Assembly (NCBI GenBank): GCA_027946555.1
Contig: JAPEVC010000029.1
Location: 1-64,000 of the forward strand
Source of the DNA: Gnomoniopsis sp. IMI 355080
Taxonomy: Eukaryota; Ascomycota; Sordariomycetes; Diaporthales; Gnomoniaceae
Reading direction: 5' to 3'
DNA length: 64,000 nt
The translations under genes were made by a program, and so were the position numbers. The notes under the pieces were generated by a model, which saw only the letters and a list, made by a program, of their open reading frames with translations, made no database searches and was not told the origin of the DNA. Below are positions 12,277-23,666 of this stretch, in pieces (position 1 is the stretch's first letter; every line of letters starts with the position of its first letter).

Positions 12277-13860
12277 ATGTTCGCCCCACGAACAACCACT
12301 AAGCTCTGCTCACCCAAAAGCACCGCCCAGCTCTCCCGGGCAGTGGCACCTCTCCTACAGACCTCATCCTCCTCTTCCTCTATAATCGGACTGCGGCTCG
12401 CCGCCACCACCACAGCCCCGTGTCTCTCCTCCTGCCGCACCTTCTCAACCACACCCACAAATCATCTCCGCGATTTCTTCCCAGCCAAAGAAACTGCCAA
12501 TATCCGCACTACGCCCCCAGCTTGGCCACACCATGGCTACACAGAGGCTGAGATGCTCGCCGTGGTGCCCGGACACCGTCCACCGGAGACCATTGGGGAT
12601 AGGATTGCGTGGATGCTTATTCGCACAAGTCGGTGGTGCATGGACAAGGCAACGGGTATGAGCAAGGCGCAGAAAACCGATAAGAAAAGGCCGATGACGG
12701 CTGTGGTTGCTGAAGAGCCTCTTACAGAGGCCCAGTGGGTATGTGTGCTTCCCTTTATGAAGTTGCCAAGATGTAAAACTGACGTCGGAGGTAGCTCGTC
12801 CGGTTCATATTCCTGGAATCCATCGTAAGTAATCATCAACACACATACTGTATACCTTGACGATTCGCGAAAGTTTCTAACATTCTTTATTTGTTAGGCA
12901 GGCGTACCGGGTATGTGAAACCTCGCAGGCGTTCTTTTCACCCCCGACGCAGCTTGTTATTTGGGGTCTGGGTTCCTGAGACCCAACCCCCGCGTGGGAC
13001 TTCCCATGAGACGGCTCAAGAAAAGAAGCTGACAACTTGGCAGGCATGGTCGCAGGAATGCTCCGTCATCTCAGGTCGCTCAGGTCCATGAAGAGGGATA
13101 ATGGATGGATCGAGACACTGCTTGAGGAGTCATACAATGAGAGGATGCATCTTCTTACCTTCATGAAGATGTGCGAACCTGGCTGGTTCATGAAGTTAAT
13201 GATACTGGGAGCACAGGGTGTATATTTTGTAAGTCGCTCCCTTTTCCAGATGTGTAATGCCCGTTGAGTCAATCTCTGACTTGTACTAAACGACAGAACG
13301 CCATGTTCGTCGCCTACCTCATCAACCCAAGAATCTGCCATCGCTTCGTAGGCTATCTGGAAGAAGAGGCAGTCCACACTTACACGAGGTGTATACGCGG
13401 TAAGTCAGACACCAGCTGATCAATTTTGCGGGGGCCTTACTTTCTTGTAAAACTTCCCGAGACTTTGCTTTGAAAGTTCAAAACATGCTGATACTTAGGG
13501 ACAACAAAACAGAGATGGATGCCGGTCTCATGCCAAAGTGGGCAGATAAAGACTTCAAGGTCCCTGACATTGCGGTCTCGTACTGGAATATGCCTGAAGG
13601 GAAAAGGACGATGAAGGACCTCATCCTCTATATCCGGGCTGATGAAGCAGGCCACGTAAGTCTCCCTGTCGGAGTGTTCGCCTTCACCTCATCGTTTGCA
13701 TCTCATACTGATACGCTACTACTAGCGGGGAGTGAACCACACTTTGGGCAATCTTGATCAGAAGGAAGACCCGAACCCATTCGTCAGCCAGTACAAAGAC
13801 GGGCACAAGCTGATGCCGATGACGAACCCAAAGGGTTGGGAGAGGGAGGAGGTACTCTAG
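12277..13860 (+). CDS. aox: Alternative oxidase, mitochondrial
   Basis: Cyanide-resistant ubiquinol oxidase of the inner mitochondrial membrane. Seven exons: 12277-12738, 12795-12824, 12898-12910, 13044-13228, 13297-13399, 13513-13655, 13726-13860, giving 356 aa. Exons 2 and 3 are only 30 and 13 nt; together they encode LVRFIFLESI and AGVPG, the first metal-ligand helix. All introns are GT-AG (56, 73, 133, 68, 113, 70 nt). All di-iron ligands are visible: the Glu in FLESIAG, Glu and His in NERMHL, Glu in EEEAVHTY, and Glu and His in RADEAGHRGVNHT. The N-terminal about 60 residues are Ser/Thr/Arg-rich without acids, as for a mitochondrial presequence (cleavage near CRTFSTTP). Length matches fungal AOX. 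Expression is usually induced by respiratory block or oxidative stress in this family; nothing here shows the element. Confidence 0.96.
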
Positions 13861-16800
13861 TTCGTACGCGGACTGAAGTTGGAGCTGCTGCTTTGCTATT
13901 GTTTTCCATACAAATCAACCTTCATAGATAGAACATCGCTACTCTCAGATACCCATATAGACCGGACCAGAAAGGTACCGTGCATGCTCCCTAACTTGGG
14001 AGTGCGATAGAATCGGAGCCACATTGTCCCCATGACGACGTTTCGTCTTACTTTGCATCTGAGACAATCGGTGAGATGTGTGGGCACTGGAGGACAAGAC
14101 GATGTGCTTATGATCTGCGTGTCCTTGATCGAGAGAAGCCAGCCTTACAAGGTAATCGTGTGGGAAAGTAAGCCCTAGAAGGCTTCTGCACGCGGGACTC
14201 CTTCGCGCGTGGGGATTCCTTCGAATAACTTTCCAGAAGTCCTCGGGTCAGCCTTATGAATCTCACCTGCATGCATCTTTGTCGCTCCGCAGAGGGGGGG
14301 TGGGGTGAGATTTGTGTGTGAGGAAATCTCATTACCTTCCTTTTTCGCGATGCTGGGCGCTTAAGGTGAAGACATCAAGATGTTGATAATCGCGGGGCAT
14401 TGGTCGACGACAACCATCGAGTGACGCAAGTGGTACTAAGCAAAGACTAGGGGGCCCACAGACGCACACACGGGAGACGGACGCGGTGTGACTTCGGGCA
14501 GACCGTTGTCAGATTTGGTCCAAGACAGTGTGGGTTAGTTCAGCGCGCGAGGTTGACGAAGATGCGGTTTAGGGGGATAAGCTTGAAGTGTTTGGGCGAT
14601 CAAAAGACCAGGCCCGTATCTTCGCGAGTCACGAGATACCTAGCTCGACTGGGACCTTTTCATCCCATCCGAATTTAGTTTCTTCGGATCTTTTATTTTT
14701 ATAGATGTCTTGGTTAGAGTACTAGTCGGGGTGCGCATGAAGCAGTAAATTCAGATGAACGAAGACCCGGTGTGATTGATCTGATGAGATCGACAAGATA
14801 AATGAGCGTTCCAAGCCAAGCCCGTGTGGGTTTTGGTGGGCAAGGGTTTTTGACCGTCCTTTTTTTTTTTTTTGCTTTCGCTCATGAGGGCAGGCTCCCA
14901 AAATAGAAACAGAGCCAGGCCGGTATGGGCCCACCCGCATTTTAAGCTCGAAACCACCTAAAGGGACGTTTGAGCGCTCGCGTGGAGGAGACAGGTGGGT
15001 TTTCATAACGGTGACCAGTCGGAATGCTAGAAGAGAAGGGAGGTGGGTTTCTCTTGTGGCATTCTTTACCCCCTGTCTTATTTACGCATGGGCCCTGACG
15101 CTGCACACAGAGCTTGAACATTGCATTGAACATTGCATTACTATGTAGGCAGGTACCGTACTACTATGTATGTAATGTTGGACGAGCCCGCAACCGAATT
15201 AGAGATGTATGAGTTCGTGATTGTCTGTCCATGGTAGAGCTACTACATGTTGACGTGTCGTTGGGCGATAAGTCGCCGACGGCAGATTAGAGCCAACGTC
15301 AAGCTTTCGGGCCCTGAAAGTGCTGTCTCATGATAGAGGTACGACGGAGGTATGATAGGCTCATATGGCCGGCGTCATGGGTAGGTATTTACGTTAGTCC
15401 AGCAGTACGTTGTGGTGTGGTATGGGTTGTGCTCCGCCACCAACGGGTTGGGTTAGCACTGCATGCTGCGGATGATCTGCCAGTTTGGCCCTAGTGCGCG
15501 GCACATCACCTGCGATGGCATCATGTCGGTGGGGAAAGAATTTGAGCCTCAACAACGAAACATTACGGTTGGAAACGTCCAGTTGTCGCGCAAGTAGGAC
15601 GCCTGTTGAAGGTTGAAGTTCCGAGCGACATGTCATGGGCAAGCATCCCCTATATGCGAGGTGTGCATTGCGTTGGTCCGGAAAATGAGGGAGCCGGAAA
15701 GTGGACGGTTTCGTGAATTGAACTTGCTTCAAGTTGCCTTGGTGAATGTTGACTTGAGTCGTTTATTTGCCCAGCCAAGATTCCAATACCGTATATTTAG
15801 CCAAGTATATAGTAATAGAGAAAGAATTAACTCGCACGTGTCTCGGAGAATCTTGAACTCGTGGGGATTGGCCGAGATACTGTCTACCTAGGCACCCATA
15901 CATACTAACCTGGGTCATAGTAGGTATGTAAACTAAGAAGATGACTGCACATGAAGTGTGGAGCAAGGTGCCGGTACTAATTAGGTACTACGTATGATGA
16001 GTTAGGCTGACAGCCATTTGATCGGCCCTGGTTGTATGGCTCCGATGGGATGTCATTTCATTTTGTGGTGATCATCTCGTGGTTGAACGAATACGCATGC
16101 TCAATCGGGGTCGAGTCTGAGACTAAGAAATGGATTGCACCTCGAGCCTCACTTTGGTGCAGATCATCAATAAGATAGATTGCGTTGATAGGCTCGGATC
16201 CGAACGTTGGACCGTCTTGGGTACCTATTAGGTATCCAGGTACTGCGTGTAAAAGAATGTTGGACGTTGATGAACATGACCTGTTGACAGTCTTTTGATG
16301 AGCTCACACTGTGACTTTACGTTCTTTTGGTCGTGTTGACCACACCAAGGTCAGCTAGAGCACACAGTATGCCAAGCGCTTAGAACGTACCTAGGTAATC
16401 TCCCAATCTATGCCAATCCTCTTTTCGCTTCTGAAGCAAGGCATTCTGGCACTCTGCCATTTCTCTTGCTCCGGTTCGGCCCATCATCCATGTCGGCAGG
16501 TCGGCCAACCAAGACACTCCATCCGACCTGCACCTGTTGTTGGAAGGGTTCCCACTCTCCACTCTCCACTGTCCCACTGTCCCGCTGTCCTGGTGAGCAC
16601 ATCCATCCCAATGTTGAAAGGCTGCCTTGCGACAGACAGACAGACCAGACACAGCAAACACACGCCAGCAGCAGTGGCATCAGCATCAGCAGCGCGATCT
16701 GTCCTCGACCACACCTTCGCTACCTGACTCCAACGCAGCCTCGCGCCTTGTCGCATCGCATCGCATCGCATCATCTTCGCAGACGCCGTTTCTGAATTGC

Positions 16801-18356
16801 CAATCTGTACCTACACGACGTCGAGACGACTTGCGACCAACCCCTCAATCCCAATCGCGTCTCAGATGCACTCCCTTCCGACTCGCCCAAACCAGCCCTA
16901 ATTGTCCAACTCGACACGTCACCTCGCTTTCTTCCTAGCGTCGCCCTCGTTTGCGCTCCATTGCGCGCAACCAAGTATCTCTGTCTCGACCGAGTCGCTG
17001 CTTCTCTACCGCGCCTATTTTTACGACAATTGTAGGCGATCAGTTGTGGCCTGAGTCTGTACCGAACGCTCTCGGCAGCCCCTCGATAGCTTCCCGAACA
17101 AGTCGTTTTGCGACGCCAGCTGTCAAACAAGAGTAGACAGGGCTCACTTGAGCCATCATTTGCGCCTGATCTACACCAACCGTCAATATTGCTGAGAGAA
17201 AGAGAGCGCGAGAGCGCCTGCTTCTAGGAGCTCTTCTTAGTAAAAAGTTCAGGGACGAAGCAACGTCAGTGAGGTCAGTAGTACATATGCCCTGGACCGC
17301 GATCAACTTTGTTTCCGGTTGCCTGCACAGCCTTCCTCACCCAACTGGACCCCGGATTACGTGGGTGGTGTGGGGTTGACAGATAGCACCAGCAGCATCA
17401 ACTGATCAGTGGATGAGCGCTTGCGAAACAGCTACAAGATCAATTTTTTTCAAATCTCCAATCCAGAGTTTGGCCTGGCATTGCAGCAAATTCTGACTGC
17501 CCAACTTGTCTAGACTACCTTCTACGGAGTACCTTACCGAGTAATCGGGTCACAGAGCATTCGCGGACTAACAGTCCGGTAGCCGGCTGCCGCATTGCTG
17601 CAACAGCCACTATCGCACCTCCGGCGCAACACTTTCATTAAAGGGCCAACTCTGTAAGGGACGTTGTTTTTGGACAAGGTCTAGTTTATGCGCCGAAGTC
17701 CAAGCGACGAGAAGCAAGAAAAAAAGGTCACTTGCTCACTGGCAATAAACCTGCTTGTCTTTTGCAAACAGGATTAGAGTGCGCACGCACCTGTCAATAC
17801 AGAACAAGCCCTGGCGCAAAAAAAAGTACCTAACGACACGAATCCGCAACGAGCACACTCGACATCCACCCAATATCCTGGATACTGCACTCAATCAATA
17901 CACGGCACTCAGGCCCCAAGGCGCCAGGCACCAGGCACCAGGCTGTAGTTGTATACCACCAACATCAGACCACGGCGTTTCCCGTTTTTTTCCTATTTTC
18001 CCCCGCGGTGGTCTTCTCAAGTTCTAACGCAACCGACGCCAAGACGTGTCTCATCGTTCCGAGCCGGTTGCCCTGATAGGACCCAGTGCGTCCCCAGTCC
18101 TAGTGGGCTGTCAGCTTGCCTGCATCAACTCGAGCGAGCACAGCCTCACTCAGTGCTCCGCCCCCCCGTTCTCCAGGGCTGACTCAAAAAAGCCTTGTCG
18201 CATACCTCACTGTTTCTAATCTCGGAAACACCAAGCACCACGTACCTGCACCCATACTGTCCCAAACTCTCTCTCACGGCGGGCCCCTAGGCTGTACTGT
18301 GACTGCGTCTGCTCACTAGCCGTCCTATCCACAGAGTACTTCCATATATACAGATC
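13861..18356. other. Gene-poor 4.5 kb plus the probable crz1 leader
   Basis: No protein-coding gene is supported between AOX and the zinc-finger gene. A T11 run lies near 14860 and a short CGCAT repeat at about 16752-16772. From 16.4 kb the + strand becomes C/T-rich with A-runs. From 17690 to 18356 there is no ATG at all in any + frame, which suggests a long transcribed 5' leader. The last upstream ATG, at 17687, would open a short uORF of about 30 codons. Confidence 0.55.
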
Positions 18357-20519
18357 ATGGACCCTTCGCAGAATCGGGGTCGTTCCCCTTCTGCTGGCCA
18401 CCAACAGCCTCCCCATATAAAGAACAGCCACTCCCCCTCCCCTGCCCGGCCATACAACCCAGCCGAAGCCGCAAACATTGGCCTCGGCATTGAACTTGAT
18501 TCCTCTTCTGGTCAACCATTTGCAGGAACTCCAGACTACTCAAACTTCAACCCGGGTGGTGGCAACAACTTCCTCGACACTCAACAGCCTCAGCCTTACT
18601 CGGGTGACACATCGTTCCCAGGGTTCAATTCTCAGTTGGATGCTGCCAACAACGACTTGTCATCCTTTGCCCAGCAACAGCAGTCCCTACCAACAGACTT
18701 TGGAAACGACTTCACCATCTTCCCGCCCACCAGTAACGAGCAGTACAACGCACCGCTCTTCGCCGGTGACCCAGGACTCGGCCAAGCTATCGGCAGTCCG
18801 GATAACAACAATATGGCTCAAGCCCATCATCAGCCTACGCCCCCTCATATGCTAAATCCAGAGCCGTCATCAGCTCATCACTCACCCGCCTTCAACCAGT
18901 CCCAGTTTGTACCGTCTCCCGGCCACTCGAGAAACGTTTCCCTAGGACCAGAGGCTGCCTTGCTACCCGGCCAGGATTGGAGCCAGTTTCGTCAACACCG
19001 GAGAAGTCCTTCGGAATATTCTGAGGTGTCATCCGTTGGTAACCCTTCGCCAAACCTGGGTGTCAACGATAGCTTCGACCAGGTCGAATCTAGCCACTCG
19101 CCAATGCAGCGCCCTCAAGACCCTACAGTGATGCAGGAGCTTCACGGCATTGGAGGCTTTTCACTATCTGACAGAGGCCGCAGTCCATCTCATAGCCCTG
19201 CAATCTCACCACGTATTCTTCCTCAACAAATTCCCGATATGAATCAGCAGAACTTCACTTTGGCCAGCAATGGCTATATGGGCGCTCCACCCCAGCCATA
19301 TGGTCATCAAGGAGGCCAAGAAGCTTTCCCTTCGTTGCCACAAACTACCGACGCGTCGCAGGGATATCAGCAAGCACCTGTTATCAATATCGACTTTGCT
19401 CCGCCCCCAGTACGAAGTCACTTTCAGGGCCGGTCATCGCTTGATACAGATGCGTTGACGCCTCCAGAGAGAGGTGAGAGCCTGTCCCGATACCGTTGAA
19501 AAGTTGAATTTGCTAATCTATTCTCAGGACGTGGACGCCAACGAGCTGTCACCGACCCTTACAACTCTGTCTCCCAGAGATCAAGTCCGTCTGGAGGCTC
19601 ACTGTCTCCTCACCTTGTTCCTGGTCTTTCACCAAATGGCGGCGCTGACTCATCTCGGTCCCTATCACCACTTGACGGCCGCCAATCTACTTCTCCTGGC
19701 CGAAGACGCCAATCAACTTCAGCTGTTCCCACCAACGCACTCGCTCTTCGCCTGGCAGAACCAGAGCAAGGTGAACCATCCGGTCCGAAACGTGTGCAGA
19801 AGCACCCAGCTACGTTCCAGTGTAGTCTGTGCCCTAAGCGCTTTACTCGCGCGTATAACCTTCGCTCCCATCTCCGGACTCACACCGACGAACGGCCATT
19901 TGTATGCACAGTCTGCGGCAAGGCCTTTGCACGACAACACGATCGCAAGCGTCACGAGGGCCTCCACTCGGGCGAGAAGAAGTTTGTTTGCAAGGGCGAT
20001 CTCAAGGCTGGTGGTCAATGGGGCTGTGGTCGGCGATTCGCGCGTGCTGACGCTCTTGGACGGCACTTCCGCTCCGAGGCTGGCAGGATCTGCATTAAGC
20101 CTCTGCTGGACGAGGAAATGATTGAGCGGCAACGACAGTGGAGCGAGCAGCGCATGGCACAACAACAAGCCGTCGCCGCACAACAGCAGCAGCAAATGGC
20201 AATGGGTGGGCTCATGGCGCCACAGGGCATGGACACGGGATTCCCGGCACCAGGTGACTACATGCTGCCTCAAGCCCTCTTAGCGCAGTACCCAGCCCTC
20301 GCGAATATGGACTGGACAGCACCGAACATGCAGGGCGATGGCAGCGGTATTGAGGATGAACACTCTGGCCGCTCTAGCTTTGAGGCGTCCGATTATGATC
20401 AAGAGGATGACGCAGGCTATGTCTCTGGGCCTGGGACTGGGTTTGGCCAAGGTGGTATGAATGAAGGCTATGGAGAAATTGGCTATGCTAGCGATTATGG
20501 CTCGGGTCAGAGACGGTAG
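18357..20519 (+). CDS. crz1: C2H2 transcription factor, Crz1/CrzA-like (calcineurin-responsive)
   Basis: Two exons, 18357-19473 and 19528-20519, with a 54-nt intron (GTGAGA..CTCAG), 702 aa. The first about 460 residues are disordered, rich in Ser, Pro, Gln and Asn with many SP sites (SPSH, SPAF, RSPSEYSE), matching the phosphorylated regulatory region of Crz1. At about residue 341 lies PVINIDFAPP, fitting the PxIxIT calcineurin-docking motif. The DNA-binding domain starts near residue 469: finger 1 FQCSLCPKRFTRAYNLRSH..H, finger 2 FVCTVCGKAFARQHDRKRH..H, then a third atypical finger with a long insert between its cysteines (CKGDLKAGGQWGC) and RFARADALGRH, as in Crz1. A Gln-rich stretch and an acidic, Gly/Tyr-rich tail follow. 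In the family, Ca2+/calcineurin dephosphorylation sends the protein to the nucleus to activate ion and cell-wall stress genes. Confidence 0.9.
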
Positions 20520-23045
20520 CCCTCCCCCAACCGTGATGGTCTCGTCGCATACCGACTTACGCGCCTGGATTTAATGATGGGTTGGTGTTCTGGTTTCGTG
20601 TTTTTTGTATGTTCTTCTCTCGCGGGCGTCTTACAGCGTTTCTGGGCCTTTGTGGACAAAGATTCCCAATGCGTATTCGAAAGAGGGGGTTGGGGCAGGG
20701 GATGACTCGAGATATCATTTTTCTTCATGTTGTGCTGATGTCTGCGGGAGGCACAGACTTTAGGTTCATAGATTACTTGGAATACTTCTTGCTTATAGAT
20801 ACCAATGCTTATATTCCGAGAACTTTTTGGGTATTCAGAACTGCATTAATCCTATTCCACCCTCCGATCTACTTGGCTGTCATAAAGGCGACGTGGTTGA
20901 ATCTATCACATCCCAACTTGGAGGGCGCTCTCTGAAAATTGGAGGATTCAACTTTGAACTGATATATGAAGATTTTAGTCAAGGCTGACTTTGTGTAGAT
21001 TGAACAGGTTCAGGTTGCGTTTGGTGAAGTAGTGCAGGATACATCCAGAAGTTGATGAACGCCAGAAGGAACAACTCAAGCTCGGGAGAACGTGCACCGG
21101 TCAAGCAACCTCAGAAGAGCAGAAGTACCTCAAAAGCTAGCTAGCGCAAGAACGAAATTAGGTTGCGCTTTCGAACACAAAGAATGGCGACGATATTGTG
21201 ACCAATACGCCTGGGCGCCAGCCTAGTTGCTGTCGTCGCCGACGTGCTCTCGACGGGCCTACGGCCAGATCAGCAATTACATGTCTGCAAGAGACCTACC
21301 TCCCCCTGTTGCTTGCACATTGCGCCGGTATCAAAGTGGTTCTCCGTGATTTTACTTCGGTTCCTGATCATCTTGCACTAGCCATGCCTGTCCTCTCTTG
21401 AGCTTCGTAACTATGACAGCGCAACATATACCCGTGGTGTGAGGATACCCAGGGCAAAATAGGGACGCGAAAGCTCTGTACAGCAGATTGTTGATTGATA
21501 TCCTCATTTCTTTCGACAACTTCCTAGTCTAACGTTTTATCTGGCTCGAACCAGGCTGCAACGAGGACCCGATAATAATTCATAATTTCGAAGCCCTGCC
21601 GTGGATGATTGTTGGTCAGAATCCAGAATTGGTGGTCGCCCAAGCCCGCACAATCAAAGTCATATCGGGAACCGATTTATTCTTGTGCTTTATCGTCATC
21701 GCCCTTACTCTGTCCGTCGTCCTTACGGAGCTCGACCTTCTCCCCCTTGGGAGGTCCTTGATCATGCAATGGATGTGTGGACGCGTTGTTGTCCGTCTTG
21801 GAGCTGCTATTCTTCATGCTAAAGGGCCATTCCGGACATCAGTATTCCATCGTCAAATGACTCCATCAAAGACTGAGACGGGCAGATTTTTGTCTACTCA
21901 AAAACATACACATGCCCCACGACAGCGCCGGGTGCGTGGTTGTCAGTCTCGTCGGGTCCAGCAGGCATGGTGAGTCTCGTTTGGTGGTTGATGTGAGAAG
22001 TGGGTGGGAAGGTTGTATAACTTTCAAGTATTCAAGATTAGGAATAGAATAGTGGAGATTACTCGTCAATTATTATAGAATGCATTTGGTCCAAGTCTGC
22101 AATAAACTATCGAGGAGGTAGATGATGTCAGTGCTGCTAGGCCGACGCGGCTGGTGAGCAATCATGACGTCTATGGGATGATTGTTGCCAATACCTGCAT
22201 CCCGTAACTTCTCTCATACCTAAAAAGGGGCTTGGAGATGATCAGTCATACCACCCGGACTTATCTTGTGCTTGCCGTGCAGCGGTGGTGTTGAGGGCTC
22301 CCCCATCTAGCTAGCGTGTTGGCGTGCTGAAAACGACTGTACCGTTTCTGTCTCACCTTGAGGCTGGCAGGCTAGGCGAGTAACAAGTTGATTACCACAG
22401 AGAATCCGGAAAGGAATAAATTGGCTGTAGCTTATACCTGCTCGGGATCCTGAAGATGGACTTCCTCAGCGTTCGAGGAAGCCTTCATACTGGGCGTTGG
22501 TTTGGCCTGACTAGTGACGACTCTTGTACGGCTTAGTTCACTCAGCTGCCACGAGCATATTGACATCAATGTTGAAAGGCCAAGCTTGAGAGCTCACCAT
22601 CCTCAAATGGTCCACCCAGCTTGAGAGTCGACACTAATCAAGTACGACTCCACATGTACTGGCGTCTGCACCGTTGTTGTCGCCAAGCTCTCTGGCCTTG
22701 ATATTCTGCCGGTAGGATGCTGGCTTTGGAAAAGGGAAGCGAGGCAAGCATCAATACTGTCAAAAGGGCATACACCTGCGAAGCAATCACTCATCAGCGC
22801 TGGTAGACGACAAAGACGACTCTAATTCAGCAAAATTGACAAAACATCGTACGCCGAGAAGAGTGAGATTTCCCTTGGTTCCAGCTCACATGCATGCCTC
22901 GCGAAAGAATCAGTAGCCACGTCTGATATCCCCACATGACCGGGTATCAACCCATGATCCGTCGCTGTAGAACACCAGAATAACCAGATATAAGCCTATG
23001 ACAGGCCGTCGAATATACAAACCGCCGCGGAGAAGCCAATGCCGC
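20520..23045. other. Intergenic, 2.5 kb
   Basis: Probable 3' UTR of the zinc-finger gene, then sequence with only short ORFs. A + strand ORF at 21605-21973 encodes a partly hydrophobic but unrecognised stretch; I do not support it as a gene. Confidence 0.45.
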
Positions 23046-23666
23046 TCAGGACCGTCCATCCTCCAGCACCGGCAGCGGTGGCAGATCCTTCTGCGTCGCC
23101 GCCACCAGGTTATCCAGCACCTTCTGACACAGATCCCGATGCCCCGCCTCAAATTGCTTTTGTACAAACGGCTTGAGAAGCGCATTACACTCGACATGCG
23201 ACCTTTCTACCAGCTCCCAGTCCCCTCCGCCCGGCCCCCTTGACCGCAAGGAACCATCGGCGGTGCTCGACATCCCCTCTGCCGTCTGTTGCTGCTTCCC
23301 CCGCGTGGCACGCTCGACACCATAGATACTGCGCACTGTCGTACCTGCAGCCGCTTCAGCGCGAAGACGTACACCGGAGGGAAAGGACTGGAAGATCGCG
23401 GGGAACGAGACATCCTTCATCCAGCCTATTGCGGCGAGTATCGGGATGCGGTCGTGGATCTCATACTTTATGATGTTGCTGCCGTCCTCTGTGAAGAAAG
23501 GATCCGTGACAATTTCGTCTAGGCTGACTGGCAAGCGATCGAACCCTTGCAGGTAAGGATTCGGACGGATCAGCGGTTCGTAGGCATGAATTGCTCGAAC
23601 CACGATATCAGGCGAAAGGGTGGATGGTAAAGGGAAATGAAGTTCCAGATTGAATGTCGCCGGCAT
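23046..23666 (-). CDS. Fungal conserved protein, DUF7053-like
   Basis: Single-exon ORF of 206 aa starting MPATFNLELHFPLPSTLSPD. The pattern of an N-terminal beta-rich segment, a central YEIHDRIPIL segment, a variable Ser/Gln/Gly linker (about 120-150) and a C-terminal helix (VERSHVECNALLKPFVQKQF...LCQKVLDNLVA) recalls the fungal DUF7053 family, some members of which sit near secondary-metabolite genes. Function of that family is not established. There is no signal peptide, membrane segment or visible catalytic motif. Both flanks are long non-coding stretches. The family call comes from memory of its layout and should be taken as moderate; that it is a real gene is supported by the clean ORF and composition. 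Confidence 0.7.
   Translation of the reverse strand: MPATFNLELHFPLPSTLSPDIVVRAIHAYEPLIRPNPYLQGFDRLPVSLDEIVTDPFFTEDGSNIIKYEIHDRIPILAAIGWMKDVSFPAIFQSFPSGVRLRAEAAAGTTVRSIYGVERATRGKQQQTAEGMSSTADGSLRSRGPGGGDWELVERSHVECNALLKPFVQKQFEAGHRDLCQKVLDNLVAATQKDLPPLPVLEDGRS

Noticed and set aside
18357..20519. Two separate genes (380-aa and 241-aa ORFs)
   Set aside because: Joining by a 54-nt intron gives the regular Crz1 order of disordered region followed by zinc fingers, which is more likely than two genes.
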